From Sphaerochaeta associata (GTDB taxonomy: Bacteria > Spirochaetota > Spirochaetia > Sphaerochaetales > Sphaerochaetaceae): 64,000 bases of DNA. Shown piece by piece: positions 62,205 through 64,000 of this stretch. Numbering within the stretch: the first letter of the stretch is position 1; every line of letters begins with the position of its first letter. A program made the position numbers and the translations under genes. The DNA lies in contig NZ_CP094929.1 of the NCBI RefSeq assembly GCF_022869165.1, positions 868,001 to 932,000 of the forward strand, written 5' to 3'. The notes under the pieces were generated by a model. The model did no database searches. It was not told the DNA's origin and saw only the letters and a list, made by a program, of their open reading frames with translations.

Positions 62205-62548
62205 ACTATAGCGATGACTACATCAAGCAGGCACACAAGGCAACGTTTGCGAATGAGAAACAGATTCTTGCGAGTGACAGTTGCACCTGTTTCTACTGCG
62301 GTCATACCTTCAATCCACAGGCCGAGCGGAAACTCTACTGGATTGTAGAGCGCCCTCCACGTGATAAGACGCTGCAGTGTCCGATGTGCGGCCTTGACTG
62401 CATGCTCGGCAATGCTTCCTCTTTTCCTATTCATGATCAGTCGTTCATCTTCCAGTGTACCGAAGCGTGGTTCAACGGTATCAGCAGGATCAGCGACGGC
62501 AAGCCGGTTGAGAAAGTCTCATGGGCATCGTTGCTGCTTAATGACTAG
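62201..62548 (+). CDS. Zinc-ribbon protein of unknown function (115 aa)
   Basis: ATG 62201 overlaps the previous stop. Two Cys pairs, CFYC (about residue 30) and CPMC (about 61), form a probable zinc ribbon, with another Cys at the following GLDC. The C-terminus (HDQSFIFQCTEAWFNGISR) looks like a short binding helix. I recall similar cytoplasmic proteins in enterobacteria and spirochaetes without known function. A strong terminator follows. Confidence 0.72.
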   Translation: MNYSDDYIKQAHKATFANEKQILASDSCTCFYCGHTFNPQAERKLYWIVERPPRDKTLQCPMCGLDCMLGNASSFPIHDQSFIFQCTEAWFNGISRISDGKPVEKVSWASLLLND

Positions 62549-62578
62549 GAACACAAGCATCAGGAAACACCTTTTCCT

Positions 62579-62610
62579 GTCCCTCATACCTGGCCGGGGT
62601 CATGAGGGAC
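62579..62610 (+). terminator. Terminator after the zinc-ribbon gene
   Basis: GTCCCTCAT and ATGAGGGAC pair, extended by CACC/GGTG, then TTGTTTTTC. The gap from here to 62738 shows nothing more. Confidence 0.9.
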
Positions 62611-62738
62611 GGTGTTGTTTTTCTTGTATATAAAGAAACAGGAAAGTTGTAATTAATTTTGGAAAAATACAGCGTGACGTGTTTTTTTGTATGTAATTGG
62701 TTTTATGAAAATTCATATAAATCTATTCAGGAAAACAG

Positions 62739-62794
62739 TTGACAACTGACTATGCTGCTTTATACTTGCGCCTAAAGGTACAAGAAATTTGTAC
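62739..62794 (+). promoter_or_regulatory. Promoter and palindromic operator of the arabinofuranosidase gene
   Basis: TTGACA (62739-62744), a 16-base spacer and TATACT (62761-62766). From 62778 to 62794 lies GTACAA-GAAAT-TTGTAC, overlapping TTTGTACAAA (62788-62797). The half-site TTTGTAC resembles AraR operators of Gram-positives, though the regulator here is unknown. Confidence 0.65.
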
Positions 62795-62859
62795 AAAAGA
62801 TAGTGTCTTCAAGAAATATGCAAGAGTTTTTCTTGTTTAGTGATACCCTCCACCATTGA

Positions 62860-64000
<1,141 letters not shown>

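Overview
The window reads as about 64 kb of chromosome from a free-living, sugar-fermenting spirochaete, most likely of the Sphaerochaeta type. This rests on the mix of families (large periplasmic-binding-protein transport systems, a cyclic beta-1,2-glucan synthase, spirochaete-style outer-membrane barrels, several sugar-phosphate TIM-barrel enzymes), on a GC content near 50 percent, and on remembered protein resemblance. No database search was possible, so the taxonomic call is an inference. No rRNA, tRNA or CRISPR array was seen.

Layout. 0-7 kb: end of an NAD(P)-binding oxidoreductase, an unknown protein, a SNF2-family helicase with a 615-residue unknown partner, and a membrane acyltransferase. 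7-24.4 kb: a decayed HD phosphohydrolase, an outer-membrane barrel, a giant cyclic glucan synthase (about 2,900 residues), RNase R, the carbon-starvation transporter CstA, and a lipoprotein of tandem Ig-like repeats with an ice-binding-like (DUF3494) C-terminus. 24.4-31.4 kb: an accessory region with a possible small gene, an SGNH hydrolase, mobile-element remnants, a beta-lactamase-fold lipoprotein, VapBC, and an AbiE toxin-antitoxin pair lying between an intact radC and a displaced radC 3-prime end, which suggests an integrated island. 31.4-45 kb: a MerR regulator, a sugar ABC importer operon without its own ATPase, a Wzi-like barrel, a 594-residue unknown protein, an acyltransferase/GltS pair, a LacI regulator, an MFS transporter and a P-II-like protein.

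45-62 kb is the most coherent part. Two tripartite tricarboxylate transporter (TTT) operons run outward from a regulatory core at about 51.3-54.3 kb. The leftward operon is tctC-tctB-tctA, a transketolase-like enzyme and a HpcH/HpaI-type aldolase. The rightward one is tctC-tctB-tctA, a second HpcH/HpaI aldolase, a 2-hydroxyacid dehydrogenase, an RraA-family protein, a tartronate-semialdehyde-reductase-like enzyme and a DapA-family lyase/aldolase. Between them lie two GntR-family regulators and a sugar-phosphate isomerase-like enzyme. Each half has its own repeated operator-like sequence placed on strong TTGACA promoters. The likely job is uptake and breakdown of sugar acids or related hydroxy-acids. 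The last two genes of the rightward operon differ sharply in codon use from their neighbours, which suggests recent acquisition.

62-64 kb: two small overlapping genes (one a zinc ribbon) and the start of a GH51 alpha-L-arabinofuranosidase behind a promoter with a palindromic operator-like site.
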